This document shows, piece after piece, positions 1-13,194 of a stretch of DNA of 64,000 bases. Below the pieces are notes generated by a model. The model was not told the origin of the DNA. It did not search any database and was given only the letters and a program-made list of their open reading frames with translations. The DNA comes from Apostichopus japonicus (Eukaryota > Echinodermata > Holothuroidea > Aspidochirotida > Stichopodidae). The translations under genes and the position numbers were made by a program. The stretch's first letter is position 1, and each line of letters begins with the position of its first letter. The stretch lies in the NCBI RefSeq assembly GCF_037975245.1, contig NC_092575.1, positions 19,985,841 to 20,049,840 of the forward strand, read 5' to 3'.

Positions 1-50
1 TGTAAATATGTATCATGAGTTGCGAATAGATACACCAGGGTAACCATATC

Positions 51-130
51 CACGGTCAATAAAAAGCTATAACCGATCGGCTATACGCAATTGCAATGAT
101 TACGTCATCTGTTTCTCGTATCGAAGGTAT
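51..130 (+). repeat. Internal duplicate A of the monomer (pairs with 399-478)
   Basis: This 80-bp segment aligns without gaps to 399-478 of the same unit at 60 of 80 positions (75%). The best-conserved parts are the first ten and last ten bases (CACGGTCARTAAA and TCGAAGSTAT) and the GCAATT core. The two copies are 348 bp apart, 272 bp the other way round the unit. The unit thus seems to have arisen by duplication of a shorter ancestor before the 620-bp period was fixed. The same relationship holds in every complete unit. Confidence 0.85.
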
Positions 131-215
131 GCCCATAGCTATTACCAATTGACTGGACGACAACGTGTCGAAGCTACTTAGGCTATGCTACCATGTTAGC
201 TTATGTACAAGCGGC

Positions 216-283
216 CTGTTGGTTTATATGGATGGCTCTCGTCTTGTATGCGCGAGATCCCGGGTTCGATTCCCAGCCAACAT
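216..283 (+). tRNA. Degenerate tRNA-Thr(UGU)-like sequence (representative copy, one per unit)
   Basis: Folding the first copy by tRNA rules gives: acceptor 216-222 with 277-283 (6 of 7 pairs); anticodon stem 238-242 with 250-254 (4 of 5 pairs, one G-U); 7-nt anticodon loop CTTGTAT (C32, U33, UGU, A37); variable region AGATC 255-259; T-stem 260-264 with 272-276 (4 of 5); T-loop TTCGATT. The AGATC plus T-arm combination resembles animal tRNA-Thr. The D region (225-236, 12 nt) is 4-5 nt too short, does not pair and lacks a good A box, so this is unlikely to be a working tRNA. Copies lie at unit start +51 to +118 throughout, about 95 in the window. Many carry CCATCAT in place of CCAACAT, losing one more acceptor pair. 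Units 29313, 29933 and 40473 read CTTGAAT, making the apparent anticodon UGA. It may derive from a tRNA gene or a tRNA-type SINE. Confidence 0.72.
263..273 (+). promoter_or_regulatory. Consensus Pol III B box (TFIIIC site) in the tRNA-like block (representative)
   Basis: GGTTCGATTCC fits the B-box consensus GGTTCGANTCC exactly. It lies at unit start +98 to +108 in nearly every unit. Exceptions seen are GGTTCGATTAC in unit 56974, TGTTCGATTCC in unit 59110, and complete loss in the truncated unit at 58821. No comparable A box is present at the usual spacing. The site could therefore bind TFIIIC without directing efficient Pol III initiation, or could work with an unrecognised upstream element. 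Binding is inferred from the motif alone. Confidence 0.65.
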
Positions 284-288
284 TTTTT
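283..288 (+). terminator. T-run resembling a Pol III terminator, directly 3' of the tRNA-like block (representative)
   Basis: A T6 run begins at the last acceptor nucleotide, the position where a tRNA gene normally has its Pol III terminator. In every complete unit inspected it stays at T5 or T6 (T5 in units 28074, 54496, 55115, 59730; T5 followed by C in units 29313, 29933, 40473, 44195, 47297). Several TTTT tracts follow within 30 bp, in a 15-bp direct duplication (285-297 and 300-312), which could act as back-ups. The run supports derivation from a Pol III gene, but does not prove present transcription. Confidence 0.55.
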
Positions 289-398
289 GTCCTTTTACAT
301 TTTGTCCTTTTATTTTGATTTGCACGATTGATGAACATGCAGCATTTGAATGTGTTGCACTCTAACTACCAAAACGGTATAATTTGTTTTCATGTTTT

Positions 399-478
399 CA
401 CGGTCAGTAAATGGCTATCCCCGATAGTATATAGGCAATTACAGTGAATAAGCCATTTATTAATCGTGTCGAAGCTAT
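399..478 (+). repeat. Internal duplicate B of the monomer (pairs with 51-130)
   Basis: This is the partner of the segment at 51-130. The motif TCGAAGCTA appears again a short way downstream of each copy (47 bp after A, 50 bp after B), which suggests the ancestral duplication was longer than 80 bp and has since decayed. Copy B contains the AT-rich GTATATAGG tract. No function is evident. Confidence 0.8.
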
Positions 479-3400
479 CTAGTCGCCGTAAGCACATGAA
501 TTACCTATAGATGATGCCTCGAAGCTACGTGTAGATGTAAAGGCCCAGGCTTGAGTGAGCATTATTACGTGTAGATTACGTCCATAAGGAACGACGTAGA
601 CGCTGATTTCGGGAATAATTTGTAAATATGTATCATGAGTTGCGAATAGATACACCAGGGTAACCATATCCACGGTCAATAAAAAGCTATAACCGATCGG
701 CTATACGCAATTGCAATGATTACATCATCTGTTTCTCGTATCGAAGATATGCCCATAGCTATTACCAATTGACTGGACGACAACGTGTCGAAGCTACTTA
801 GGCTATGCTACCATGTTAGCTTATGTACAAGCGGCCTGTTGGTTTATATGGATGGCTCTCGTCTTGTATGCGCGAGATCCCGGGTTCGATTCCCAGCCAT
901 CATTTTTTGTCCTTTTACATTTTGTCCATTTATTTTGATTTGCACGATTGATGAACATGCAGCATTTGAATGTGTTGCATTCTAACTACCAAAACGGTAT
1001 AATTTGTTTTCATGTTTTCACGGTCAGTAAATGGCTCTCCCCGATAGTATATAGGCAATTACAGTGAATAAGCCATTTATTAATCGTGTCGAAGCTATCT
1101 AGTCGCCGTAAGCACATGAATTACCTATAGATGATGCGTCGAAGCTACGTGTAGATGTAAAGGCCCAGGCTTGAGTGAGCATTATTACGTGTAGATTACG
1201 TCCATAAGGAACGACGTAGACGCTGATTTCGGGAATAATTTGTAAATATGTATCATGAGTTGCGAATAGATACACCAGGGTAACCATATCCACGGTCAAT
1301 AAAAAGCTATAACCGATCGGCTATACGCAATTGCAATGATTACGTCATCTGTTTCTCGTATCGAAGGTATGCCCATAGCTATGACCAATTGACTGGACGA
1401 CAACGTGTCGAAGCTACTTAGGCTATGCTATCATGTCAGCTTATGTACAAGCGGCCTGTTGGTTTATATGGATGGCTCTCGTCTTGTATGCGCGAGATCC
1501 CGGGTTCGATTCCCAGCCAACATTTTTTGTCCTTTTACATTTTGTCCTTTTATTTTGATTTGCACGATTGATGAACATGCAGCATTTGAATGTGTTGCAC
1601 TCTAACTACCAAAACGGTATAATTTGTTTTCGTGTTTTCACGGTCAGTAAATGGCTATCCCCGATAGTATATAGGCAATTACAGTGAATAAGCCATTTAT
1701 TAATCGTGTCGAAGCTATCTAGTCGCCGTAAGCACATGAATTACCTATAGATGATGCCTCGAAGCTACGTGTAGATGTAAAGGCCCAGGCTTGAGTGAGC
1801 ATTATTACGTGTAGATTACGTCCATAAGGAACGACGTAGACGCTGATTTCGGGAATAATTTGTAAATATGTATCATGAGTTGCGAATAGATACACCAGGG
1901 TAACCATATTCACCGTCAATAAAAAGCTATAACCGATCGGCTATACGCAATTGCAATGATTACGTCATCTGTTTCTCGTATCGAAGGTATGCCCATAGCT
2001 ATTACCAATTGACTGGACGACAACGTGTCGAAGCTACTTAGGCTATGCTACCATGTTAGCTTATGTACAAGCGGCCTGTTGGTTTATATGGATGGCTCTC
2101 GTCTTGTATGCGCGAGATCCCGGGTTCGATTCCCAGCCATCATTTTTTGTCCTTTTACATTTTGTCCTTTTATTTTGATTTGCACGATTGATGAACATGC
2201 AGCATTTGAATGTGTTGCATTCTAACTACCAAAACGGTATAATTTGTTTTCATGTTTTCACGGTCAGTAAATGGCTCTCCCCGATAGTATATAGGCAATT
2301 ACAGTGAATAAGCCATTTATTAATCGTGTCGAAGCTATCTAGTCGCCGTAAGCACATGAATTACCTATAGATGATGCCTCGAAGCTACGTGTAGATGTAA
2401 AGGCCCAGGCTTGAGTGAGCATTATTACGTGTAGATTACGTCCATAAGGAACGACGTAGACGCTGATTTCGGGAATAATTTGTAAATATGTATCATGAGT
2501 TGCGAATAGATACACCAGGGTAACCATATTCACCGTCAATAAAAAGCTATAACCGATCGGCTATACGCAATTGCAATGATTACGTCATCTGTTTCTCGTA
2601 TCGAAGGTATGCCCATAGCTATTACCAATTGACTGGACGACAACGTGTCGAAGCTACTTAGGCTATGCTACCATGTTAGCTTATGTACAAGCGGCCTGTT
2701 GGTTTATATGGATGGCTCTCGTCTTGTACGCGCGAGATCCCGGGTTCGATTCCCAGCCATCATTTTTTGTCCTTTTACATTTTGTCCTTTTATTTTGATT
2801 TGCACGATTGATGAACATGCAGCATTTGAATGTGTTGCATTCTAACTACCAAAACGGTATAATTTGTTTTCATGTTTTCACGGTCAGTAAATGGCTATCC
2901 CCGATAGTATATAGGCAATTACAGTGAATAAGCCATTTATTAATCGTGTCGAAGCTATCTAGTCGCCGTAAGCACATGAATTACCTATAGATGATGCCTC
3001 GAAGCTACGTGTAGATGTAAAGGCCCAGGCTTGAGTGAGCATTATTACGTGTAGAATACGTCCATAAGGAACGACGTAGACGCTGATTTCGGGAATAATT
3101 TGTAAATATGTATCATGAGTTGCGAATAGATACACCAGGGTAACCATATCCACGGTCAATAAAAAGCTATAACCGATCGGCTATACGCAATTGCAATGAT
3201 TACATCATCTGTTTCTCGTATCGAAGATATGCCCATAGCTATTACCAATTGACTGGACGACAACGTGTCGAAGCTACTTAGGCTATGCTACCATGTTAGC
3301 TTATGTACAAGCGGCCTGTTGGTTTATATGGATGGCTCTCGTCTTGTATGCGCGAGATCCCGGGTTCGATTCCCAGCCATCATTTTTTGTCCTTTTACAT

Positions 3401-5748
3401 TTTGTCCTTTTATTTTGATTTGCACGATTGATGAACATGCAGCATTTGAATGTGTTGCACTCTAACTACCAAAACGGTATAATTTGTTTTCATGTTTTCA
3501 CGGTCAGTAAATGGCTATCCCCGATAGTATATAGGCAATTACAGTGAATAAGCCATTTATTAATCGTGTCGAAGCTATCTAGTCGCCGTAAGCACATGAA
3601 TTACCTATAGATGATGCCTCGAAGCTACGTGTAGATGTAAAGGCCCAGGCTTGAGTGAGCATTATTACGTGTAGATTACGTCCATAAGGAACGACGTAGA
3701 CGCTGATTTCGGGAATAATTTGTAAATATGTATCATGAGTTGCGAATAGATACACCAGGGTAACCATATCCACGGTCAATAAAAAGCTATAACCGATCGG
3801 CTATACGCAATTGCAATGATTACATCATCTGTTTCTCGTATCGAAGATATGCCCATAGCTATTACCAATTGACTGGACGACAACGTGTCGAAGCTACTTA
3901 GGCTATGCTACCATGTTAGCTTATGTACAAGCGGCCTGTTGGTTTATATGGATGGCTCTCGTCTTGTATGCGCGAGATCCCGGGTTCGATTCCCAGCCAT
4001 CATTTTTTGTCCTTTTACATTTTGTCCTTTTATTTTGATTTGCACGATTGATGAACATGCAGCATTTGAATGTGTTGCATTCTAACTACCAAAACGGTAT
4101 AATTTGTTTTCATGTTTTCACGGTCAGTAAATGGCTCTCCCCGATAGTATATAGGCAATTACAGTGAATAAGCCATTTATTAATCGTGTCGAAGCTATCT
4201 AGTCGCCGTAAGCACATGAATTACCTATAGATGATGCCTCGAAGCTACGTGTAGATGTAAAGGCCCAGGCTTGAGTGAGCATTATTACGTGTAGATTACG
4301 TCAATAAGGAACGACGTAGACGCTGATTTCGGGAATACATTGTAAATATGTATCATGAGTTGCGAATAGATACACCAGGGTAACCATATTCACCGTCAAT
4401 AAAAAGCTATAACCGATCGGCTATACGCAATTGCAATGATTACGTCATCTGTTTCTCGTATCGAAGGTATGCCCATAGCTATTACCAATTGACTGGACGA
4501 CAACGTGTCGAAGCTACTTAGGCTATGCTACCATGTTAGCTTATGTACAAGCGGCCTGTTGGTTTATATGGATGGCTCTCGTCTTGTACGCGCGAGATCC
4601 CGGGTTCGATTCCCAGCCATCATTTTTTGTCCTTTTACATTTTGTCCTTTTATTTTGATTTGCACGATTGATGAACATGCAGCATTTGAATGTGTTGCAT
4701 TCTAACTACCAAAACGGTATAATTTGTTTTCATGTTTTCACGGTCAGTAAATGGCTATCCCCGATAGTATATAGGCAATTACAGTGAATAAGCCATTTAT
4801 TAATCGTGTCGAAGCTATCTAGTCGCCGTAAGCACATGAATTACCTATAGATGATGCCTCGAAGCTACGTGTAGATGTAAAGGCCCAGGCTTGAGTGAGC
4901 ATTATTACGTGTAGAATACGTCCATAAGGAACGACGTAGACGCTGATTTCGGGAATAATTTGTAAATATGTATCATGAGTTGCGAATAGATACACCAGGG
5001 TAACCATATCCACGGTCAATAAAAAGCTATAATCGATCGGCTATACGCAATTGCAATGATTACGTCATCTGTTTCTCGTATCGAAGATATGCCCATAGCT
5101 ATTACCAATTGACTGGACGACAACGTGTCGAAGCTACTTAGGCTATGCTACCATGTTAGCTTATGTACAAGCGGCCTGTTGGTTTATATGGATGGCTCTC
5201 GTCTTGTACGCGCGAGATCCCGGGTTCGATTCCCAGCCAACATTTTTTGTCCTTTTACATTTTGTCCTTTTATTTTGATTTGCACGATTGATGAACATGC
5301 AGCATTTGAATGTGTTGCATTCTAACTACCAAAACGGTATAATTTGTTTTCATGTTTTCACGGTCAGTAAATGGCTATCCCCGATAGTATATAGGCAGTT
5401 ACAGTGAATAAGCCATTTATTAATCGTGTCGAAGCTATCTAGTCGCCGTAAGCACATGAATTACCTATAGATGATGCCTCGAAGCTACGTGTAGATGTAA
5501 AGGCCCAGGCTTGAGTGAGCATTATTACGTGTAGAATACGTCCATAAGGAACGACGTAGACGCTGATTTCGGGAATAATTTGTAAATATGTATCATGAGT
5601 TGCGAATAGATACACCAGGGTAACCATATCCACGGTCAATAAAAAGCTATAACCGATCGGCTATACGCAATTGCAATGATTACGTCATCTGTTTCTCGTA
5701 TCGAAGGTATGCCCATGCATAGCTATTACCAATTGACTGGACGACAAC

Positions 5749-8700
5749 GTGTCGAAGCTACTTAGGCTATGCTACCATGTTAGCTTATGTACAAGCGGCC
5801 TGTTGGTTTATATGGAAGGCTCTCGTCTTGTATGCGCGAGATCCCGGGTTCGATTCCCAGCCAACATTTTTTGTCCTTTTACATTTTGTCCTTTTATTTT
5901 GATTTGCACGATTGATGAACATGCAGCATTTGAATGTGTTGCATACTAACTACCAAAACGGTATAATTTGTTTTCATGTTTTCACGGTCAGTAAATGGCT
6001 ATCCCCGATAGTATATAGGCAATTACAGTGAATAAGCCATTTATTAATCGTGTCGAAGCTATCTAGTCGCCGTAAGCACATGAATTACCTATAGATGATG
6101 CCTCGAAGCTACGTGTAGATGTAAAGGCCCAGGCTTGAGTGAGCATTATTACGTGTAGATTACGTCCATAAGGAACGACGTAGACGCTGATTTCGGGAAT
6201 AATTTGTAAATATGTATCATGAGTTGCGAATAGATACACCAGGGTAACCATATCCACCGTCAATAAAAAGCTATAACCGATCGGCTATACGTAATTGCAA
6301 TGATTACGTCATCTGTTTCTCGTATCGAAGGTATGCCCATAGCTATTACCAATTGACTGGACGACAACGTGTCGAAGCTACTTAGGCTATGCTACCATGT
6401 TAGCTTATGTACAAGCGGCCTGTTGGTTTATATGGATGACTCTCGTCTTGTATGCGCGAGATCCCGGGTTCGATTCCCAGCCAACATTTTTTGTCCTTTT
6501 ACATTTTGTCCTTTTATTTTGATTTGCACGATTCATGAACATGCAGCATTTGAATGTGTTGCATTCTAACTACCAAAACGGTATAATTTGTTTTCATGTT
6601 TTCACGGTCAGTAAATGGCTATCCTCGATAGTATATAGGCAATTACAGTGAATAAGCCATTTATTAATCGTGTCGAAGCTATCTAGTCGCCGTAAGCACA
6701 TGAATTACCTATAGATGATGCCTCGAAGCTACGTGTAGATGTAAAGGCCCAGGCTTGAGTGAGCATTATTACGTGTAGATTACGTCCATATGGAACGACG
6801 TAGACGCTGATTTCGGGAATAATTTGTAAATATGTATCATGAGTTGCGAATAGATACACCAGGGTAACCATATCCACGGTCAATAAAAAGCTATAACCGA
6901 TCGGCTATATGCAATTGCAATGATAACGCCATCTGTTTCTCGTATCGAAGGTATGCCCATAGCTATGACCAATTGACTGGACGACAACGTGTCGAAGTTA
7001 CTTAGGCTATGCTACCATGTTAGATTATGTACAGGCGGCCTGTTGGTTTATATGGATGACTCTCGTCTTGTATGCGCGAGATCCCGGGTTCGATTCCCAG
7101 CCAACATTTTTTGTCCTTTTACATTTTGTCCTTTTATTTTGATTTGCACGATTGATGAACATGCAGCATTTGAATGTGTTGCATTCTAACTACCAAAACG
7201 GTATAATTTGTTTTCATGTTTTCACGGTCAGTAAATGGCTATCCTCGATAGTATATAGGCAATTACAGTGAATAAGCCATTTATTAAACGTGTCGAAGCT
7301 ATCTAGTCGCCGTAAGCACATGAATTACTTATAGATGATGCCTCGAAGCTACGTGTAGATGTAAATGCCCAGGCTTGAGTGAGCATTATTACGTGTAGAT
7401 TACGTCCATATGGAACGACGTAGACGCTGATTTCGGGAATAATTTGTAAATATGTATCATGAGTTGCGAATAGATACACCAGGGTAACCATATCCACGGT
7501 CAATAAAAAGCTATAACCGATCGGCTATACGCAATTGCAATGATTACGTCATCTGTTTCTCGTATCGAAGATATGCCCATAGCTATTACCAATTGACTGG
7601 ACGACAACGTGTCGAAGCTACTTAGGCTATGCTACCATGTTAGCTTATGTACAAGCGGCCTGTTGGTTTATATGGATGGCTCTCGTCTTGTATGCGCGAG
7701 ATCCCGGGTTCGATTCCCAGCCAACATTTTTTGTCCTTTTACATTTTGTCCTTTTATTTTCATTTGCATGATTGATGAACATGCAGCATTTGAATGTGTT
7801 GCATTCTAACTACCAAAACGGTATAATTTGTTTTCATGTTTTCACGGTCAGTAAATGGCTCTCCCCGATAGTATATAGGCAATTACAGTGAATAAGCCAT
7901 TTATTAATCGTGTCGAAGCTATCTAGTCGCCGTAAGCACATGAATTACCTATAGATGATGCCTCGAAGCTACGTGTAGATGTAAAGGGTGCAGGCTTGAG
8001 TGAGCATTATTACGTGTAGATTACGTCCATAAGGAACGACGTAGACGCTGATTTCGGGAATAATTTGTAAATATGTATCATGAGTTGCGAATAGATACAC
8101 CAGGGTAACCATATCCACGGTCAATAAAAAGCTATAACCGATCGGCTATATGCAATTGCAATGATAACGTCATCTGTTTCTCGTATCGAAGGTATGCCCA
8201 TAGCTATGACCAATTGACTGGACGACAACGTGTCGAAGTTACTTAGGCTATGCTACCATGTTAGCTTATGTACAGGCGGCCTGTTGGTTTATATGGATGA
8301 CTCTCGTCTTGTATGCGCGAGATCCCGGGTTCGATTCCCAGCCAACATTTTTTGTCCTTTTACATTTTGTCCTTTTATTTTGATTTGCACGATTCATGAA
8401 CATGCAGCATTTGAATGTGTTGCATTCTAACTACCAAAACGGTATAATTTGTTTTCATGTTTTCACGGTCAGTAAATGGCTATCCTCGATAGTATATAGG
8501 CAATTACAGTGAATAAGCCATTTATTAAACGTGTCGAAGCTATCTAGTCGCCGTAAGCACATGAATTACTTATAGATGATGCCTCGAAGCTACGTGTAGA
8601 TGTAAAGGCCCAGGCTTGAGTGAGCATTATTACGTGTAGATTACGTCCATATGGAACGACGTAGACGCTGATTTCGGGAATAATTTGTAAATATGTATCA

Positions 8701-11700
8701 TGAGTTGCGAATAGATACACCAGGGTAACCATATCCACGGTCAATAAAAAGCTATAACCGATCGGCTATACGCAATTGCAATGATAACGTCATCTGTTTC
8801 TCGTATCGAAGATATGCCCATAGCTATGACCAATTGACGGGACGACAACGTGTCGAAGTTACTTAGGCTATGCTACCATGTTAGATTATGTACAGGCGGC
8901 CTGTTGGTTTATATGGATGACTCTCGTCTTGTATGCGCGAGATCCCGGGTTCGATTCCCAGCCAACATTTTTTGTCCTTTTACATTTTGTCCTTTTATTT
9001 TGATTTGCACGATTGATGAACATGCAGCATTTGAATGTGTTGCATTCTAACTACCAAAACGGTATAATTTGTTTTCATGTTTTCACGGTCAGTAAATGGC
9101 TATCCTCGATAGTATATAGGCAATTACAGTGAATAAGCCATTTATTAAACGTGTCGAAGCTATCTAGTCGCCGTAAGCACATGAATTACTTATAGATGAT
9201 GCCTCGAAGCTACGTGTAGATGTAAAGGCCCAGGCTTGAGTGAGCATTATTACGTGTAGATTACGTCCATATGGAACGACGTAGACGCTGATTTCGGGAA
9301 TAATTTGTAAATATGTATCATGAGTTGCGAATAGATACACCAGGGTAACCATATCCACGGTCAATAAAAAGCTATAACCGATCGGCTATACGCAATTGCA
9401 ATGATAACGTCATCTGTTTCTCGTATCGAAGGTATGCCCATGCATAGCTATTACCAATTGACTGGACGACAACGTGTCGAAGCTACTTAGGCTATGCTAC
9501 CATGTTAGCTTATGTACAAGCGGCCTGTTGGTTTATATGGAAGGCTCTCGTCTTGTATGCGCGAGATCCCGGGTTCGATTCCCAGCCAACATTTTTTGTC
9601 CTTTTACATTTTGTCCTTTTATTTTGATTTGCACGATTCATGAACATGCAGCATTTGAATGTGTTGCATACTAACTACCAAAACGGTATAATTTGTTTTC
9701 ATGTTTTCACGGTCAGTAAATGGCTATCCCCGATAGTATATAGGCAATTACAGTGAATAAGCCATTTATTAATCGTGTCGAAGCTATCTAGTCGCCGTAA
9801 GCACATGAATTACCTATAGATGATGCCTCGAAGCTACGTGTAGATGTAAAGGCCCAGGCTTGAGTGAGCATTATTACGTGTAGATTACGTCCATAAGGAA
9901 CGACGTAGACGCTGATTTCGGGAATAATTTGTAAATATGTATCATGAGTTGCGAATAGATACACCAGGGTAACCATATCCACCGTCAATAAAAAGCTATA
10001 ACCGATCGGCTATACGTAATTGCAATGATTACGTCATCTGTTTCTCGTATCGAAGGTATGCCCATAGCTATTACCAATTGACTGGACGACAACGTGTCGA
10101 AGCTACTTAGGCTATGCTACCATGTTAGCTTATGTACAAGCGGCCTGTTGGTTTATATGGATGACTCTCGTCTTGTATGCGCGAGATCCCGGGTTCGATT
10201 CCCAGCCAACATTTTTTGTCCTTTTACATTTTGTCCTTTTATTTTGATTTGCACGATTCATGAACATGCAGCATTTGAATGTGTTGCATTCTAACTACCA
10301 AAACGGTATAATTTGTTTTCATGTTTTCACGGTCAGTAAATGGCTATCCTCGATAGTATATAGGCAATTACAGTGAATAAGCCATTTATTAATCGTGTCG
10401 AAGCTATCTAGTCGCCGTAAGCACATGAATTACCTATAGATGATGCCTCGAAGCTACGTGTAGATGTAAAGGCCCAGGCTTGAGTGAGCATTATTACGTG
10501 TAGATTACGTCCATATGGAACGACGTAGACGCTGATTTCGGGAATAATTTGTAAATATGTATCATGAGTTGCGAATAGATACACCAGGGTAACCATATCC
10601 ACGGTCAATAAAAAGCTATAACCGATCGGCTATATGCAATTGCAATGATAACGCCATCTGTTTCTCGTATCGAAGGTATGCCCATAGCTATGACCAATTG
10701 ACTGGACGACAACGTGTCGAAGTTACTTAGGCTATGCTACCATGTTAGATTATGTACAGGCGGCCTGTTGGTTTATATGGATGACTCTCGTCTTGTATGC
10801 GCGAGATCCCGGGTTCGATTCCCAGCCAACATTTTTTGTCCTTTTACATTTTGTCCTTTTATTTTGATTTGCACGATTGATGAACATGCAGCATTTGAAT
10901 GTGTTGCATTCTAACTACCAAAACGGTATAATTTGTTTTCATGTTTTCACGGTCAGTAAATGGCTATCCTCGATAGTATATAGGCAATTACAGTGAATAA
11001 GCCATTTATTAAACGTGTCGAAGCTATCTAGTCGCCGTAAGCACATGAATTACTTATAGATGATGCCTCGAAGCTACGTGTAGATGTAAATGCCCAGGCT
11101 TGAGTGAGCATTATTACGTGTAGATTACGTCCATATGGAACGACGTAGACGCTGATTTCGGGAATAATTTGTAAATATGTATCATGAGTTGCGAATAGAT
11201 ACACCAGGGTAACCATATCCACGGTCAATAAAAAGCTATAACCGATCGGCTATACGCAATTGCAATGATTACGTCATCTGTTTCTCGTATCGAAGATATG
11301 CCCATAGCTATTACCAATTGACTGGACGACAACGTGTCGAAGCTACTTAGGCTATGCTACCATGTTAGCTTATGTACAAGCGGCCTGTTGGTTTATATGG
11401 ATGGCTCTCGTCTTGTATGCGCGAGATCCCGGGTTCGATTCCCAGCCAACATTTTTTGTCCTTTTACATTTTGTCCTTTTATTTTCATTTGCATGATTGA
11501 TGAACATGCAGCATTTGAATGTGTTGCATTCTAACTACCAAAACGGTATAATTTGTTTTCATGTTTTCACGGTCAGTAAATGGCTCTCCCCGATAGTATA
11601 TAGGCAATTACAGTGAATAAGCCATTTATTAATCGTGTCGAAGCTATCTAGTCGCCGTAAGCACATGAATTACCTATAGATGATGCCTCGAAGCTACGTG

Positions 11701-13194
11701 TAGATGTAAAGGGTGCAGGCTTGAGTGAGCATTATTACGTGTAGATTACGTCCATAAGGAACGACGTAGACGCTGATTTCGGGAATAATTTGTAAATATG
11801 TATCATGAGTTGCGAATAGATACACCAGGGTAACCATATCCACGGTCAATAAAAAGCTATAACCGATCGGCTATATGCAATTGCAATGATAACGTCATCT
11901 GTTTCTCGTATCGAAGGTATGCCCATAGCTATGACCAATTGACTGGACGACAACGTGTCGAAGTTACTTAGGCTATGCTACCATGTTAGCTTATGTACAG
12001 GCGGCCTGTTGGTTTATATGGATGACTCTCGTCTTGTATGCGCGAGATCCCGGGTTCGATTCCCAGCCAACATTTTTTGTCCTTTTACATTTTGTCCTTT
12101 TATTTTGATTTGCACGATTCATGAACATGCAGCATTTGAATGTGTTGCATTCTAACTACCAAAACGGTATAATTTGTTTTCATGTTTTCACGGTCAGTAA
12201 ATGGCTATCCTCGATAGTATATAGGCAATTACAGTGAATAAGCCATTTATTAAACGTGTCGAAGCTATCTAGTCGCCGTAAGCACATGAATTACTTATAG
12301 ATGATGCCTCGAAGCTACGTGTAGATGTAAAGGCCCAGGCTTGAGTGAGCATTATTACGTGTAGATTACGTCCATATGGAACGACGTAGACGCTGATTTC
12401 GGGAATAATTTGTAAATATGTATCATGAGTTGCGAATAGATACACCAGGGTAACCATATCCACGGTCAATAAAAAGCTATAACCGATCGGCTATACGCAA
12501 TTGCAATGATAACGTCATCTGTTTCTCGTATCGAAGATATGCCCATAGCTATGACCAATTGACGGGACGACAACGTGTCGAAGTTACTTAGGCTATGCTA
12601 CCATGTTAGATTATGTACAGGCGGCCTGTTGGTTTATATGGATGACTCTCGTCTTGTATGCGCGAGATCCCGGGTTCGATTCCCAGCCAACATTTTTTGT
12701 CCTTTTACATTTTGTCCTTTTATTTTGATTTGCACGATTGATGAACATGCAGCATTTGAATGTGTTGCATTCTAACTACCAAAACGGTATAATTTGTTTT
12801 CATGTTTTCACGGTCAGTAAATGGCTATCCTCGATAGTATATAGGCAATTACAGTGAATAAGCCATTTATTAAACGTGTCGAAGCTATCTAGTCGCCGTA
12901 AGCACATGAATTACTTATAGATGATGCCTCGAAGCTACGTGTAGATGTAAAGGCCCAGGCTTGAGTGAGCATTATTACGTGTAGATTACGTCCATATGGA
13001 ACGACGTAGACGCTGATTTCGGGAATAATTTGTAAATATGTATCATGAGTTGCGAATACATACACCAGGGTAACCATATCCACGGTCAATAAAAAGCTAT
13101 AACCGATCGGCTATACGCAATTGCAATGATAACGTCATCTGTTTCTCGTATCGAAGATATGCCCATAGCTATGACCAATTGACGGGACGACAAC
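5749..13194 (+). repeat. Higher-order repeat: six-unit block duplicated (3,725-bp period)
   Basis: Units 5749, 6369, 6989, 7609, 8230, 8850 recur in the same order as 9474, 10094, 10714, 11334, 11955, 12575. Shared private marks are the CCCATGCATAGC insertion before units 5749 and 9474; ATGGAAGGC in those units; ATGGATGAC with GATTCATGAA in 6369/10094; ACAGGCGGCC in 6989/10714; TGCATGATTG plus GGGTGCAGG in 7609/11334. The left breakpoint falls between about 5684 and 5716, because upstream of the TGCA insertion the copies differ (GATTACGTC against GATAACGTC). This is a recent segmental duplication by unequal exchange. Confidence 0.93.

Noticed and set aside
216-283. Functional tRNA-Thr gene cluster
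   Set aside because: The D-arm is too short and unpaired, there is no A box, both acceptor and T-stem have mismatches, and many units lose a further acceptor pair. Tandem tRNA gene amplification is therefore not supported.
165-365. Recurrent 66-codon + strand open frame in each unit
   Set aside because: It starts at GTG, runs through the tRNA-like block, and is repeated only because the unit is repeated; units 54496, 55115 and 60969 lose it through one-base length changes without other effect.
1-620. CENP-B box or other known centromere motif
   Set aside because: I searched the unit by eye for the CENP-B core pattern on both strands and found none; centromere identity cannot be judged from the sequence.
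479-679. Recurrent 66-codon - strand open frame
   Set aside because: It starts at TTG, has no recognised motif, and its conservation equals that of the surrounding satellite.
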